Shown: positions 26,230 through 35,609 of the stretch, piece by piece
Layout: each line of letters opens with the position of its first letter
Numbering within the stretch: the stretch's first letter is position 1
Assembly: GCF_020164585.1 (NCBI RefSeq)
Contig: NZ_JAIQZF010000001.1
Coordinates: 1 to 64,000 of the forward strand
Reading direction: 5' to 3'
Length of the DNA: 64,000 bases
Origin: Psychroflexus curvus
GTDB lineage: Bacteria > Bacteroidota > Bacteroidia > Flavobacteriales > Flavobacteriaceae
Notes under the pieces: model-generated
Told to the model about the DNA's origin: nothing
The model's input: only the letters and a program-made list of their open reading frames with translations
Database searches by the model: none
Translations under genes and position numbers: made by a program

Positions 26230-26579
26230 AAAACTATCTTTGCTTTATAGGCATTACAAAACCCCATGGTTTGTACCTACGGCAAAAGGCTTTTATATTG
26301 GTTTAGGTTTTACCGATGACAGTCCTTAGCGGGAGAGGATCCCGTTTCTTTATTTGGAACCGCCCTGGCATCTGAAACCCTCATTGATTTAGCGCATAGG
26401 CGCAGAGTTTGCTTTACTAACTAATTGTACCATTATAGACTTCAATTAAAACATATGTCCCTATTGAAAAAAAAATCAGGATTTGAAAGGCTTCAGATGA
26501 AAGCAAAAAACTAGTGTAAACCTGATTCCTTAATTTACCGTGAAGTTCGGTTCCCAGCATAAAGCTAGCTAGAAGTTGT

Positions 26580-26599
26580 AAGCTAGTGATATCGCCAAA
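26580..26599. repeat. 20-bp motif shared with 31735-31754
   Basis: AAGCTAGTGATATCGCCAAA is identical at both places. A second match, TAAAATCAAT, follows 19-20 bp later in each (26618-26627 and 31774-31783). Both copies lie in gaps between genes. Confidence 0.6.
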
Positions 26600-26628
26600 T
26601 CTGAAAGCCAGCAGGGGTAAAATCAATC

Positions 26629-27384
26629 TTAACTGGACTTGTTGATCATTCCGCTGCCAGCCTGGGCGGTGGGCATGACGACCAGATCGGCAATGTTGAC
26701 GTGGTAGGGACGGGTGACCGTGAAGTGAATGATGTCGGCGATGTCCTCGGGCTGCAGGGCTTTGTAACCTTTGTAAACCTGGTCGGCACGCTCCTCATCT
26801 CCTTTGAATCTGACTTTGCTGAATTCGGTTTCGACCATGCCAGGATTGATGGCGCCCACGCGTATGCCGTGTTCATACAAATCCATGCGCATCCCCTTGT
26901 TGATAGCATCTACGGCGTGTTTGCTGGCGCAGTACACATTGCCTTTGGGGTAAACTTCCTTACCCGCCGTAGAGCCGATATTGATGATGTGCCCTTCTTT
27001 ATTTTGAATCATCGTCTGGATGATAGGCTGAGAAACGTAGAGTAAGCCTTTTACATTGATGTCCAGCATAGCATCCCAGTCGGTGGAAGAGCCCTCCTGA
27101 ATGTAATCCAGACCGTGGGCGTTACCGGCATTGTTGATAAGAATTTGAATGGCTTTAAATTGAGTCGGAAGGGATTCCAGGGCTTCATTGACCGCTTGTT
27201 GATCCCTCACATCAAAATTGAGGGTGGTGACTTCCGTCTGTGGAGACAATTCTGATTTTAAGTCATCCAGACGCTCCTGCCGACGGCCACAGAGAATAAG
27301 TTTGAAGTGTTCTTTGGCAAATCGTCTGGCGGTGGCTAAACCAATTCCGCTGCTGGCTCCTGTAATGAGTGCTATTTTGGACAT
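26629..27384 (-). CDS. short-chain dehydrogenase/reductase (YdfG-like)
   Basis: The 251-residue oxidoreductase of the classical SDR family has the NAD(P)-binding motif GASSGIG (about 9-15), NNAGNA (about 89-94), the catalytic serine in NIGSTAG (about 138) and the YCASK motif (Y151-K155 region). The basic residues after strand 2 (CGRRQERL) favour NADPH. Its closest well-known group is NADP-dependent 3-hydroxy-acid / L-allo-threonine dehydrogenase (YdfG), but SDR substrates are not safely predicted. Start and length are normal. It is divergent from the DUF2891 gene, with about 80 bp between the start codons. Confidence 0.88.
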   Translation of the reverse strand: MSKIALITGASSGIGLATARRFAKEHFKLILCGRRQERLDDLKSELSPQTEVTTLNFDVRDQQAVNEALESLPTQFKAIQILINNAGNAHGLDYIQEGSSTDWDAMLDINVKGLLYVSQPIIQTMIQNKEGHIINIGSTAGKEVYPKGNVYCASKHAVDAINKGMRMDLYEHGIRVGAINPGMVETEFSKVRFKGDEERADQVYKGYKALQPEDIADIIHFTVTRPYHVNIADLVVMPTAQAGSGMINKSS

Positions 27385-27464
27385 AATTTTGTTTTTTAAT
27401 TTCTAGGTTTTAGGTGTTTTGGTTTAAAAAAACTATAAGTATATTCGTTAAAAACATAAAAGTA

Positions 27465-28571
27465 ATGAAGTTTTATTTAATTCTATGTGTTGCTATCATA
27501 ATCTCAGGCTGTCAAAAATCTGCGGAAACCAAAGGCGGAACAAAATCTCCATTTGAGAATAAATCTTTCCCTCAATTTGGGATAGAAGAAGCGGAACAGC
27601 TGGCTGAACTTCCTCTGGAGTGCATCACTCAGGAATTTCCGAATAAGCTGGGTCAGGTGCTGGGTTCGGAAGCGGATTTAGCCAGACCTAAAGCTCTGCG
27701 TCCTGCCTTTTACGGCTGTTTCGACTGGCATTCTGCAGTGCACAGTCAGTGGTCTTTGGTGAAGCTGCTCAAAGACTTTCCGGAACTTAAGCAGGCGGAT
27801 AGCCTCAGAAGTGCTTTATCGCAAAGGCTTACCGCAGAAAACATTCAAACCGAAATCGAGTTTTTTGAAACCGAACACAATACAAATTTTGAACGCACTT
27901 ACGGCTGGGCCTGGTTGTTTACCCTGGCCAGAGAGCTCAAAACCTGGGAGGATCCTCAGGCACAGGAATGGCTCACTAATCTGATGCCGCTTGTCGAGGT
28001 GCTGGAAGAAAAAATAATGACGTTTTTGCCTAAACTGGTCTATCCCATTCGGGTGGGTGAACATCCCAACACCGCCTTTGCCTTGTCTATGACTTTAGAT
28101 TATGCGAAGACCTTTGAAAAAGAAGCGCTCAGGGCACTCATCATCAAGCGCTCCAGAGATTTTTACCTTGGGGATAAAAATTGCCCGATCGGGTGGGAGC
28201 CAGGCGGCTATGATTTTCTATCGCCATGTCTGGAAGAAGTCTCTTTGATGGCCAAAGTGTTGCCTGAAAACGAATTTCAAGTCTGGGCCAAAGATTTTAT
28301 GCCGGGTTTATTTTCAAAATATTTTTCTTTGGAGGTTGCTGAAGTAAGCGACAGAAGCGATGGAAAGCTGGTGCATTTGGATGGTCTTAATTTCAGCAGA
28401 GCCTGGAACCTGTATGAACTGGCCGATACCTACGAAGCCTTTTACCATTTGAAAACCACAGCGGATCAGCATTTTGCCAAAGCCTATCCGAATTTATTTG
28501 GCGATACCTACGAGGGTTCGCACTGGCTGGGAACCTTTGCGCTTTATGCACTCGAAAAGCGTCCTGAATGA
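27465..28571 (+). CDS. DUF2891 lipoprotein
   Basis: The ATG at 27465 is preferred because it opens a lipoprotein signal (MKFYLILCVAIIISGC; lipobox ISGC), giving 368 residues; an upstream in-frame ATG at 27414 would bury it. The mature part is all-helical in character and carries the DUF2891 landmarks FYGCFDWHSAVHSQW, ERTYGWAWLF and REHPNTAFA-like VGEHPNTAFALS, and a late GSHWLGTFAL. The pattern of conserved His, Asp, Trp and Glu resembles an alpha/alpha-toroid enzyme, but no activity is established. Its stop overlaps the start of the Nramp-like transporter (ATGA at 28568-28571), so the two are translationally coupled and likely work together. Confidence 0.88.
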   Translation: MKFYLILCVAIIISGCQKSAETKGGTKSPFENKSFPQFGIEEAEQLAELPLECITQEFPNKLGQVLGSEADLARPKALRPAFYGCFDWHSAVHSQWSLVKLLKDFPELKQADSLRSALSQRLTAENIQTEIEFFETEHNTNFERTYGWAWLFTLARELKTWEDPQAQEWLTNLMPLVEVLEEKIMTFLPKLVYPIRVGEHPNTAFALSMTLDYAKTFEKEALRALIIKRSRDFYLGDKNCPIGWEPGGYDFLSPCLEEVSLMAKVLPENEFQVWAKDFMPGLFSKYFSLEVAEVSDRSDGKLVHLDGLNFSRAWNLYELADTYEAFYHLKTTADQHFAKAYPNLFGDTYEGSHWLGTFALYALEKRPE

Positions 28572-29791
28572 TTAAAAAACTCACGTCCTATTTCGGTCCG
28601 GGGACTTTCGTAGCGGCTGCGTTTATCGGTCCGGGTACCATTACCATTTGTTCTATCGCAGGCGTTAAGTTTGGAACAGATTTGATCTGGGCGCTGGTCT
28701 TATCGATTCTGGCTACTATCGTTTTGCAAAACATGTCCGCCAGAATTGGCCTGGTCACTCAAAAAGACCTGGGAACAGCGATGCGACATGTGGTCAAGCA
28801 TCCTTTACTGAAAAGCATTTTGATGTTTCTGGTGGTGGTTGCGATCGTGTTTGGAAATGCGGCTTACGAAGCAGGAAACATCAGTGGCGCTGTGATGGGC
28901 TTTTCGGTGATTTATGCAGACACTCTGGTCAGTATTGGTGGTTTCCAGCTGGATTATTTGCCCCTGCTCATCGGTGTGATTTGTTTCTTCATTCTGAATA
29001 TGAACAGCTATAAAAAAATTGAAAACGTATTGATCGTCCTGGTCGTCCTGATGAGTTTGTCGTTTTTGACCACAGCCATCATCACCCAACCGAGTTACAT
29101 GGCCTTATTACAGGGCGTTTTTCTTTTGAAAATGCCTTCTGACTCCTTAACCACCGTTCTGGCCATTGTCGGGACGACCATCGTGCCTTATAATTTGTTT
29201 TTACATTCCTCAATCGTTCAGGAGAAATGGAAAGATTTAAAAGGGTTGAAGTTTGCTAAATTAGATTCTGCTATTGCCATAGGCCTTGGAGGGATCGTTT
29301 CCATTGCCGTGGTGGTTGCGGCTTCCCGATTACCCAAAGACAAATTGCTTTCCATTTTAGACATGGCTGAAACCCTGGAACCTTTGTATGGGGTGTATGC
29401 CAAATATTTGCTGGGCTTTGGATTTTTTGCAGCTGGAATTACGTCAACACTCACGGCCGCTTTAGCCGCAGCCTATGTCCTGAAAGGCTGTCTGGGCTGG
29501 AAGATAGCTAAGTCGCACCCGAAATTCAAATGGACCTGGCGAGGTATTCTGTTCCTTGGGGTTTTCTTTTCTTCCTTAGGCATCAATCCGATTGAATTGA
29601 TTCAAATCGCTCAGGTGAGTAATGCACTATTATTGCCATTTATTGCCATTATACTTTTGGCAATCGTCTCTAACCAAAAGCTGATGGGTGAATTTAAAAA
29701 CACCTGGTTACAAAATGCCGTCGGAATTTTGATCGTGCTGTTTTGCCTGTTTTTGAGTTTAAAGAGTTTGTTTATGATGTACAGCGGTTAG
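28568..29791 (+). CDS. Nramp-like (SLC11 family) transporter with altered metal-site motifs
   Basis: A 407-residue inner-membrane protein with about 11 helices. The fold is clearly Nramp: two related N-terminal motifs (FGPGTFVAAAFIGPGT), GNAAYEAGNISGA in helix 3 and VPYNLFLHSSIVQ in helix 6. In Mn/Fe transporters helix 1 carries DPGN and helix 6 carries MPHN, whose Asp, Asn and Met bind the metal. Here they are GPGT (21-24) and VPYN, so three direct ligands are replaced. The substrate is therefore probably not Mn or Fe, or is bound differently; an Mg transporter-like or non-metal role is possible. The gene overlaps the DUF2891 lipoprotein gene by 4 bp. Confidence 0.87.
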   Translation: MIKKLTSYFGPGTFVAAAFIGPGTITICSIAGVKFGTDLIWALVLSILATIVLQNMSARIGLVTQKDLGTAMRHVVKHPLLKSILMFLVVVAIVFGNAAYEAGNISGAVMGFSVIYADTLVSIGGFQLDYLPLLIGVICFFILNMNSYKKIENVLIVLVVLMSLSFLTTAIITQPSYMALLQGVFLLKMPSDSLTTVLAIVGTTIVPYNLFLHSSIVQEKWKDLKGLKFAKLDSAIAIGLGGIVSIAVVVAASRLPKDKLLSILDMAETLEPLYGVYAKYLLGFGFFAAGITSTLTAALAAAYVLKGCLGWKIAKSHPKFKWTWRGILFLGVFFSSLGINPIELIQIAQVSNALLLPFIAIILLAIVSNQKLMGEFKNTWLQNAVGILIVLFCLFLSLKSLFMMYSG

Positions 29792-29894
29792 TAATGAGGC
29801 AATAGTCTGTTAGTTTTTGAATAAATAGATATTTAACTTTATAATACTTTTCAAGTCAAACATTTGATTTCTTAGTTTTTAAAACATACATCTT

Positions 29895-31628
29895 ATGAAT
29901 TCATATCTGAAGCATTTAAGCAGTTTATCAATAGGTTTGTTCATGACGGGCTTCACTTTTGCTCAGGCAGACAGAGAAGCCAACGGTCTTAATTTTGCTT
30001 CAAGATCTGAAGTCATAGGCCAACACGGGATGGTGGCCACCAGTCATCCCTTAGCCACTCAAATTGGACTGGATATCCTGAAGCAGGGCGGCAACGCCAT
30101 TGATGCAGCCATTGCCGCCAATGCGGCTACAGGGCTTATGGAACCCACCGGAAACGGAATTGGAGGAGATTTGTTTGCCATTATCTGGCATGAGAAAAGT
30201 CGGAAATTATACGCCATCAATGCCAGCGGGCGTTCGCCTCTGGGCTTGTCATACGAGGGTTTACTCGAGGAGTTAGATGCAATCGATCGCGAAAGTATAC
30301 CGCCTTATCATTTGCTTTCGGTCTCGGTACCTGGCGCAGTCGACGGTTGGTTTGAGTTGCATAAAAAATTCGGTTCCTTACCGATGAAGGACATCTTGAA
30401 ATCGCCAATCGACTATGCTGAAAACGGATTTCCAGTGACTGAAGCGATTTCTATGCGATGGAGAAATAGTGTGCCCTTTTTGAAATCGCAACCGGGTGCG
30501 TTTGAATCTACATTCACCATTGATGGTCGTGGTCCGCAAAAAGGTGAAATTTTCAAAAACCCTGAACTTGGCAACACCCTGCGCTTGCTGTCTGAAAAGG
30601 GCAGAGATGCGTTCTATGAAGGAGAAATCGCTCAAAAGATAGATAAATGGATGAAGGACAATGGCGGTTATTTACGCTATAAAGATTTTAAAAATCATCA
30701 TTCTGAATGGATCGAGCCTGTTAGCACCAATTACCGCGGTTATGATGTGTATCAGGTGGGAGGAAATGTTCAGGGCACAGCGGTTTTACAAATGCTGAAT
30801 ATTCTGGAAGGCTACGACCTGAAATCCATGGGGTATGGGACGGCAGAAACTTTACATGCCTTTATCGAAACCAAAAAGCTGGTTTACGAAGACCGAGCCA
30901 AACACTACGCCGATCCTGATTTTCAGGAGGTGCCTTATGACATTTTATTGTCCAAAGATTATGCAGCCGAGCGAAGACAGCTGATTGGTGAAACGGCGTT
31001 GAACGACGTGAGTACCGGGGTTGAGGTGATTGAAAATGGAGATACGGTCTATCTGACAACAGCAGACAGTGAAGGCAATATGGTGTCCTTGATTCAAAGC
31101 AATTTTAGAGGCATGGGCACTGGTTTTGTGGTGCCTGGACTTGGATTTAGTTTTCAAAACCGGGGGGAATTATTCTCTACAGACCCCAGACATCCCAATG
31201 TATTTCAGCCGGGTAAACGGCCTTTTCATACGATCATCCCGGGCTTTGTGATGAAAGACGGAAAGCCGTTTTTCAGCTACGGCAATATGGGAGGCGCTTA
31301 CCAGCCTATAGGTCATGTGAGTATTCTGACCAATATTATTGATTTTGGAATGAACGTTCAGGAAGCCGGAGATGCTTCCCGTTGGGACCATTCCGGCTCA
31401 TCGAAACCTACAGGCGCCGTAACCGATCGTCTCAAATCTACCGGTCAGGTGAATGTTGAATCTGGAATTCCGTACGAAGTGGTTCGCCAACTCCGTGCCA
31501 AAGGCCACAAAGTTGAGGTGGGCAATAGTTTTTTTGGAAGGTACCAGGGCATTATGAAGGACCACGAAAAAGGCGTGTATTACGGAGCTTCAGAATCCCG
31601 AGTCGACGGACAGGCTGCTGGGTATTAA
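29895..31628 (+). CDS. ggt: gamma-glutamyltranspeptidase (periplasmic)
   Basis: The 577-residue Ntn hydrolase starts with a signal peptide (ending FTFAQA). It hydrolyses or transfers the gamma-glutamyl group of glutathione and similar compounds after self-cleavage. The large-subunit part holds ATSHPLATQIGLDILKQGGNAIDAAIA and PTGNGIGGDLF. The autocleavage threonine is most likely T384 in GDTVYLTTAD, because it stands seven residues before the conserved Asp, as in the E. coli enzyme; the usual TTH is replaced by TVY. The later PGKRPFHTIIPG and YGNMGGAYQP fit the small subunit. The lack of the TTH triplet places it in the GGT-like branch, so glutathione may not be the main substrate. Confidence 0.88.
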   Translation: MNSYLKHLSSLSIGLFMTGFTFAQADREANGLNFASRSEVIGQHGMVATSHPLATQIGLDILKQGGNAIDAAIAANAATGLMEPTGNGIGGDLFAIIWHEKSRKLYAINASGRSPLGLSYEGLLEELDAIDRESIPPYHLLSVSVPGAVDGWFELHKKFGSLPMKDILKSPIDYAENGFPVTEAISMRWRNSVPFLKSQPGAFESTFTIDGRGPQKGEIFKNPELGNTLRLLSEKGRDAFYEGEIAQKIDKWMKDNGGYLRYKDFKNHHSEWIEPVSTNYRGYDVYQVGGNVQGTAVLQMLNILEGYDLKSMGYGTAETLHAFIETKKLVYEDRAKHYADPDFQEVPYDILLSKDYAAERRQLIGETALNDVSTGVEVIENGDTVYLTTADSEGNMVSLIQSNFRGMGTGFVVPGLGFSFQNRGELFSTDPRHPNVFQPGKRPFHTIIPGFVMKDGKPFFSYGNMGGAYQPIGHVSILTNIIDFGMNVQEAGDASRWDHSGSSKPTGAVTDRLKSTGQVNVESGIPYEVVRQLRAKGHKVEVGNSFFGRYQGIMKDHEKGVYYGASESRVDGQAAGY

Positions 31629-31734
31629 AATCATTTTCTGATGGACTTCAGGCGAACTTTAGGCTTGGATAATACATAAAAGGCTGAGTTTTATCTCAAA
31701 TCCGGATCTCAGCTTGAGTTTGACTTTATGTTTA

Positions 31735-31754
31735 AAGCTAGTGATATCGCCAAA
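31735..31754. repeat. 20-bp motif shared with 26580-26599
   Basis: Exact second copy of AAGCTAGTGATATCGCCAAA, in the gap between ggt and the convergent periplasmic-binding-like gene. Confidence 0.6.
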
Positions 31755-31803
31755 CATGACCTCTGATTCTACATAAAATCAATAGAATGAGATTAAAGTA
31801 TAT

Positions 31804-32706
31804 CTAGTTATTTATAGAGTTAAGGTCTGGTTGAAGGGTTTTAAAGGCTTCGGGAATAAATGGATTTTCTAGTTTGAGGATTTTACGCTGGTTCAGTTTC
31901 AAATCCTCAATCAGTGTTGCATAAAACGAGTTGAAAATCGAATCCAGTTTGCCGTTTTTTTGAATTCTTTCCATGCCAATTTCCAGGCGTTCGGCTAGCT
32001 TTTTTTGATGAGGGTGAACGTAAAAGACCATAGGAAATGGGTAATAGAACAGGATACCCTGAGCTATCTCTAAGTTTTCAAATTTGGAAGCTCTATGTTT
32101 AAAGACACTAAGGATTTCATTGGCACCAAATGCGCTGTAATCAAATTCATCCTTGGATAATCTTTCAAATAGATTGTCTAAACTGCCTTTTTCTAGGACT
32201 GAATACCCGTTTTCTTCAAATATTTCAACATCGCTCCAGGTTTCAGGAATGCCATGGACCAAGACTTTTAAGTCAGACGCCTTAGCTTCAGAATGAAATT
32301 GTTTTGAAACCTTTTCATTGACTATTGGTATCCTGTAGCCCAATAAATTTTTTGCTAAAGGCTCCTTTATCACATGAACTTCCTGGTTTTTAAACTTTTG
32401 GTTACCTGCAATAGTAACAAATAGGTCAAAGTTTTTTTCTGAAAATACTTTAGACTCGGTATCCCCGGGTAAATCGATTGCGGTTTCTTTTATTTTCCAT
32501 AGCCCAAAATCCTTTTCTGTTACCTCCAGAACGGCTTTCAGAACCAGTCTCTCGTAGTCCTGTCTGATTTGAGTGCGGTTGCCACTCCAAAATTTAATTT
32601 CTATAGAATCTTTTTTATCAGCCATATCTTTTTCATTTTGAGTTTTATTGAAATTACAGGAGATTAAACTTAGAGAGAGTAAAATCAGGGTAAAGAAATT
32701 TTTCAT
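31804..32706 (-). CDS. lipoprotein with periplasmic substrate-binding (SBP_bac_3-like) fold
   Basis: The 300-residue protein has a lipoprotein signal (FFTLILLSLSLISC). The rest resembles type 3 solute-binding proteins: a paired lobe structure with FDLFVTIAGNQ, KNLLGYRIPIV, and a C-terminal SIFNSFYA-like helix that is typical of the amino-acid binding family and of transporter-like sensors. No permease or ATPase genes adjoin it, so it may be a stand-alone receptor or may feed a distant system. The call is based on overall pattern rather than sharp motifs. It is convergent with ggt, and its start faces a 500-bp AT-rich region. Confidence 0.6.
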   Translation of the reverse strand: MKNFFTLILLSLSLISCNFNKTQNEKDMADKKDSIEIKFWSGNRTQIRQDYERLVLKAVLEVTEKDFGLWKIKETAIDLPGDTESKVFSEKNFDLFVTIAGNQKFKNQEVHVIKEPLAKNLLGYRIPIVNEKVSKQFHSEAKASDLKVLVHGIPETWSDVEIFEENGYSVLEKGSLDNLFERLSKDEFDYSAFGANEILSVFKHRASKFENLEIAQGILFYYPFPMVFYVHPHQKKLAERLEIGMERIQKNGKLDSIFNSFYATLIEDLKLNQRKILKLENPFIPEAFKTLQPDLNSINN

Positions 32707-33207
32707 AGAGCTTGTTTTTAAACCGAAAATAAAACATAAAACTGAATTCTAAGAGTAAAAGCTTATCTAAATCCAAGGCTAAGGTATATTTGGCTAAAGA
32801 AGAATTTTTTAAGTGTTGAAAAAATTCAAATGGTTGACTTAACCTCAGGTATCACTTATTTCTTATTAAAAAGTTTAACTTTTTTTAGTTAAATTATTTA
32901 ACAATATTTGTGGCGTCAAAAGTGTTAAAATTGATTTAGTATAACTAGAGTTCTCCAATTATAATTTATTGACTATAAGGAAGATGGTTTTTTAAATTTT
33001 TATTTTAATTCTTTTGCTTAACAAATTTATTAGCATAATTTTAGTAGTAAGCTCTTTTTATTACTGATTTGAGAAGGAAGATTCATTTTGATTGATAAAA
33101 TTTAATCGTATATTAAGAAGCACTGAAAGGGTATTGAGTTTGATTTATTTTATATGCCAAGCTTTCAGAAGACCAAAAATAAATACATATAATAATCTAA
33201 TTTTTTT
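32707..33207. other. AT-rich control region upstream of the aminotransferase operon
   Basis: No gene is seen. It separates divergent genes and so holds two promoters. A palindrome TTTAACT/AGTTAAA lies at 32874-32893. A promoter candidate for the operon is TTG at 33014-33016 with TAATTTTA at 33036-33043 (19-bp spacing, one mismatch to TAnnTTTG). That leaves a leader of about 160 nt before the aminotransferase start. Confidence 0.5.
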
Positions 33208-34530
33208 ATGATCCAAGAGCAAACAAAATCTCAGGAGCTCCTTGATAGGAGAAAAAACATTGTCGCCAATGGTGTTGGTGTTTTCAATACAGCCACTGTA
33301 GAAAAGGCTGAGGGTGCAATAATTACAGATGTAGATGGGAATGAATTGATAGATTTTGCTGGAGGTATTGGTGTTGTAAATGCAGGTCATTGTCCAGCAC
33401 CTGTCGTTAAGGCTATTCAGGAACAGGCAGAAAAATATATTCATACAAGTTTCAATGTGGTGACTTACGAACCCTACATTAAGCTTAGTGAGGAGCTTGC
33501 AAAAATTCTCCCACATGGTGAACATACCAAAGTCATGCTTATCAGCACTGGAGCCGAAGCAGTCGAAAATGCTATAAAAATAGCACGTCAGGCGACTAAA
33601 CGACCGGCAGTTATTTGCTTTACAGAAGCTTATCATGGTCGAACTTTGATGGGTATGAGTCTGACTAGTAAAGTGAACTATAAATTTTCTTCGGGTCCTT
33701 TCGCACCTGAAGTATATCGAATTCCTTTTCCTAATTTTTACAAGTATCGCGGTTCAAGGGATATGGAGGAATTTGTAGAAACAGAGCTTAAGCGACTTAA
33801 GGAAAGTGCTCATAGCATGGTAGATATCAATAGTGTCGCTGCCATCATAGTAGAGCCTATTCAAGGTGAAGGCGGTTTTAATCCTATTCCACAAAAATAT
33901 TTAGAAGGACTTCGTTCTTTTTGTGACGAACATGGAGTCATGCTGGTATTTGATGAAATCCAAAGTGGTTTCTGTCGAACTGGTCACTGGGCGAGCTGGC
34001 AGCACTATGGCGTTCAGCCAGATCTTAGTACGTATGCCAAATCCATGGGTTCTGGCCTTCCTATCGCTGCTGTTCTTGGTAGAGCAGAAGTCATGGATGC
34101 CGCAGAACCCGGAACTATAGGGGGTACTTATATAGGCAGTCCTATTTGCTGTGCTGCAGCGATAGCTACTATACAATTTATGAAAGATGAAAATCTTAAT
34201 GATCGAGCATTACATATTGGACATCTTATTACAGAACGCTTGCAGAATTTTAGGAAAGATTGCCCTGAAATTGGGGATGTAAGAGGCTTAGGCGCTATGA
34301 TTGGGATAGAGTTTGTGGAAAATAACGATCCTGGAAAACCGCTGACAGAATTATGCTCAAAAATTTTGAAAGGTTGTGCGGAAGAAGGATTGATTCTCAT
34401 CAGCGCGGGTACTTTTAAAAATGTTCTAAGGATTTTATGTCCACTTGTCATTACAGATGAACAGCTGAATAAGGGTTTGGATATTCTTGAAAACCAAATA
34501 AGAAAACATACTTCCATCTCAATCTATTAA
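33208..34530 (+). CDS. class III aminotransferase (4-aminobutyrate/omega-amine type)
   Basis: The 440-residue PLP enzyme moves an amino group from the terminal carbon of an amine such as GABA or 5-aminovalerate to 2-oxoglutarate, leaving a semialdehyde. The Schiff-base lysine is K278 (TYAKSMGSGLP). Upstream lie STGAEAVENAIKIAR, the cofactor aspartate in VFDEIQSG and EPIQGEGGF. It is the first gene of a seven-gene plus-strand cluster that ends with a succinate-semialdehyde-type dehydrogenase, the natural partner for GabT. The presence of a basic amino-acid decarboxylase in the cluster suggests diamine-derived substrates, so gabT is likely but not certain. The gap to the next gene is 129 bp. 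Confidence 0.9.
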   Translation: MIQEQTKSQELLDRRKNIVANGVGVFNTATVEKAEGAIITDVDGNELIDFAGGIGVVNAGHCPAPVVKAIQEQAEKYIHTSFNVVTYEPYIKLSEELAKILPHGEHTKVMLISTGAEAVENAIKIARQATKRPAVICFTEAYHGRTLMGMSLTSKVNYKFSSGPFAPEVYRIPFPNFYKYRGSRDMEEFVETELKRLKESAHSMVDINSVAAIIVEPIQGEGGFNPIPQKYLEGLRSFCDEHGVMLVFDEIQSGFCRTGHWASWQHYGVQPDLSTYAKSMGSGLPIAAVLGRAEVMDAAEPGTIGGTYIGSPICCAAAIATIQFMKDENLNDRALHIGHLITERLQNFRKDCPEIGDVRGLGAMIGIEFVENNDPGKPLTELCSKILKGCAEEGLILISAGTFKNVLRILCPLVITDEQLNKGLDILENQIRKHTSISIY

Positions 34531-34659
34531 AGTGATTTTTAGATGAACCTAATCCAACCTGGTGTGCGAAATTTTCAAATTTAAAAATTAAAATCAGACA
34601 ATTTACAGAACAAAAAAACTGGAGAAATAATTTTCCAAACAACAATTAATAAATAACAT

Positions 34660-35592
34660 ATGAATCCTTTTGCAATCGCTGGAATCCAAATGAAGACTTC
34701 AGCAGTCACTTCCAATGTGGAAATGATGAAATTAAAATTAGACATCACTATGAGTATTTACCCGTGGGTAGATATGGTGGTGTATAGTGAGCTTTGTGGT
34801 TACGGTCCCCTAACCCATAATGCGCAAGAAATACCGGGTGAATTCGAAAAAGAAATGCAGGCGATGGCCAAAAAACATGGGGTATGGTTATTACCAGGTT
34901 CTATTTTTGAAAAAAGTGAAGGCAAAATCTATAATACGGCGACAGTTATTAACCCTAAGGGTGAAATTGTAACACGTTACAGAAAGATGTTTCCATTTTA
35001 TCCATATGAAGTTGGAGTTACACCAGGTTCAGAATTTTGTGTGTTTGATGTACCAGGCGTTGCGAGATTTGGTTTATCCATCTGTTATGATATGTGGTTT
35101 CCAGAGACGGTACGAACTCTGGCTGTAATGGGCGCAGAAGTTATTTTACATCCAACAATGACAGGGACTATAGATAGAGATGTAGAATTATCTATCGTAA
35201 GAGCAATGGCAGCGGTTAACCAATGTTATTTCTTTGATGTTAACGGTCTTGAGTCCGGAGGTAGTGGAAGATCCTTGGTTTGTGGACCCGATGGCAGAGT
35301 TATTTATCAAGCCGAAGGTAATGAAGAAATTTTCCCGCTTGAACTCAATATCAATCGTGTTAAGAGAAGTCGAGAACTCGGTGTATTACGATTAGGGCAA
35401 CCTTTAAAAAGCTTTAGAGACCATATAGGTCAGTTCAATATTTATCAGCAGGGAGTTCAGCTACCTTATCTTAATTCACTGGGCCCGCTTATCAAGCCTA
35501 CTAAGTTAGATAATCTAGCAGAGTTAAAAATAAAAGAACATCAATATGAATCACCAAAAAATCCAACTGGATACAAAGGATTTAGTGGATAA
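34660..35592 (+). CDS. carbon-nitrogen hydrolase (nitrilase superfamily amidase)
   Basis: The 310-residue cytosolic enzyme has the full Glu-Lys-Cys triad of the superfamily: E44 (YSELCGYG), K109 (RYRKMFPF) and C142 (SICYDMWFPE). These enzymes hydrolyse amides, carbamoyl groups or, rarely, nitriles. N-carbamoylputrescine amidase and aliphatic amidases are members; the cluster context (decarboxylase, aminotransferase, dehydrogenase) makes an amide or carbamoyl amine a sensible substrate. The C-terminal 40 residues form an extra tail. It is followed by the VOC gene after 17 bp. Confidence 0.88.
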   Translation: MNPFAIAGIQMKTSAVTSNVEMMKLKLDITMSIYPWVDMVVYSELCGYGPLTHNAQEIPGEFEKEMQAMAKKHGVWLLPGSIFEKSEGKIYNTATVINPKGEIVTRYRKMFPFYPYEVGVTPGSEFCVFDVPGVARFGLSICYDMWFPETVRTLAVMGAEVILHPTMTGTIDRDVELSIVRAMAAVNQCYFFDVNGLESGGSGRSLVCGPDGRVIYQAEGNEEIFPLELNINRVKRSRELGVLRLGQPLKSFRDHIGQFNIYQQGVQLPYLNSLGPLIKPTKLDNLAELKIKEHQYESPKNPTGYKGFSG

Positions 35593-35609
35593 TTTTTAAA
35601 AATAAAAAT

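Larger units (their letters stand above)
25787..26628. other. non-coding region with nested inverted repeats
   Basis: No credible gene lies between pepD and the SDR gene. An inverted-repeat element occupies 26033-26229, and a loose arm (CCGCCCTGGCATCT near 26366) suggests a second, worn copy. A 69-codon open frame on the minus strand at 26417-26626 has no recognisable family and weak coding character. A 20-bp motif shared with 31735-31754 sits at 26580-26599. Confidence 0.6.

Noticed and set aside
26417-26626. 69-codon minus-strand frame after the SDR gene
   Set aside because: It has no family resemblance, contains the non-coding shared 20-mer, and lacks a clear start context; possibly a very worn remnant.
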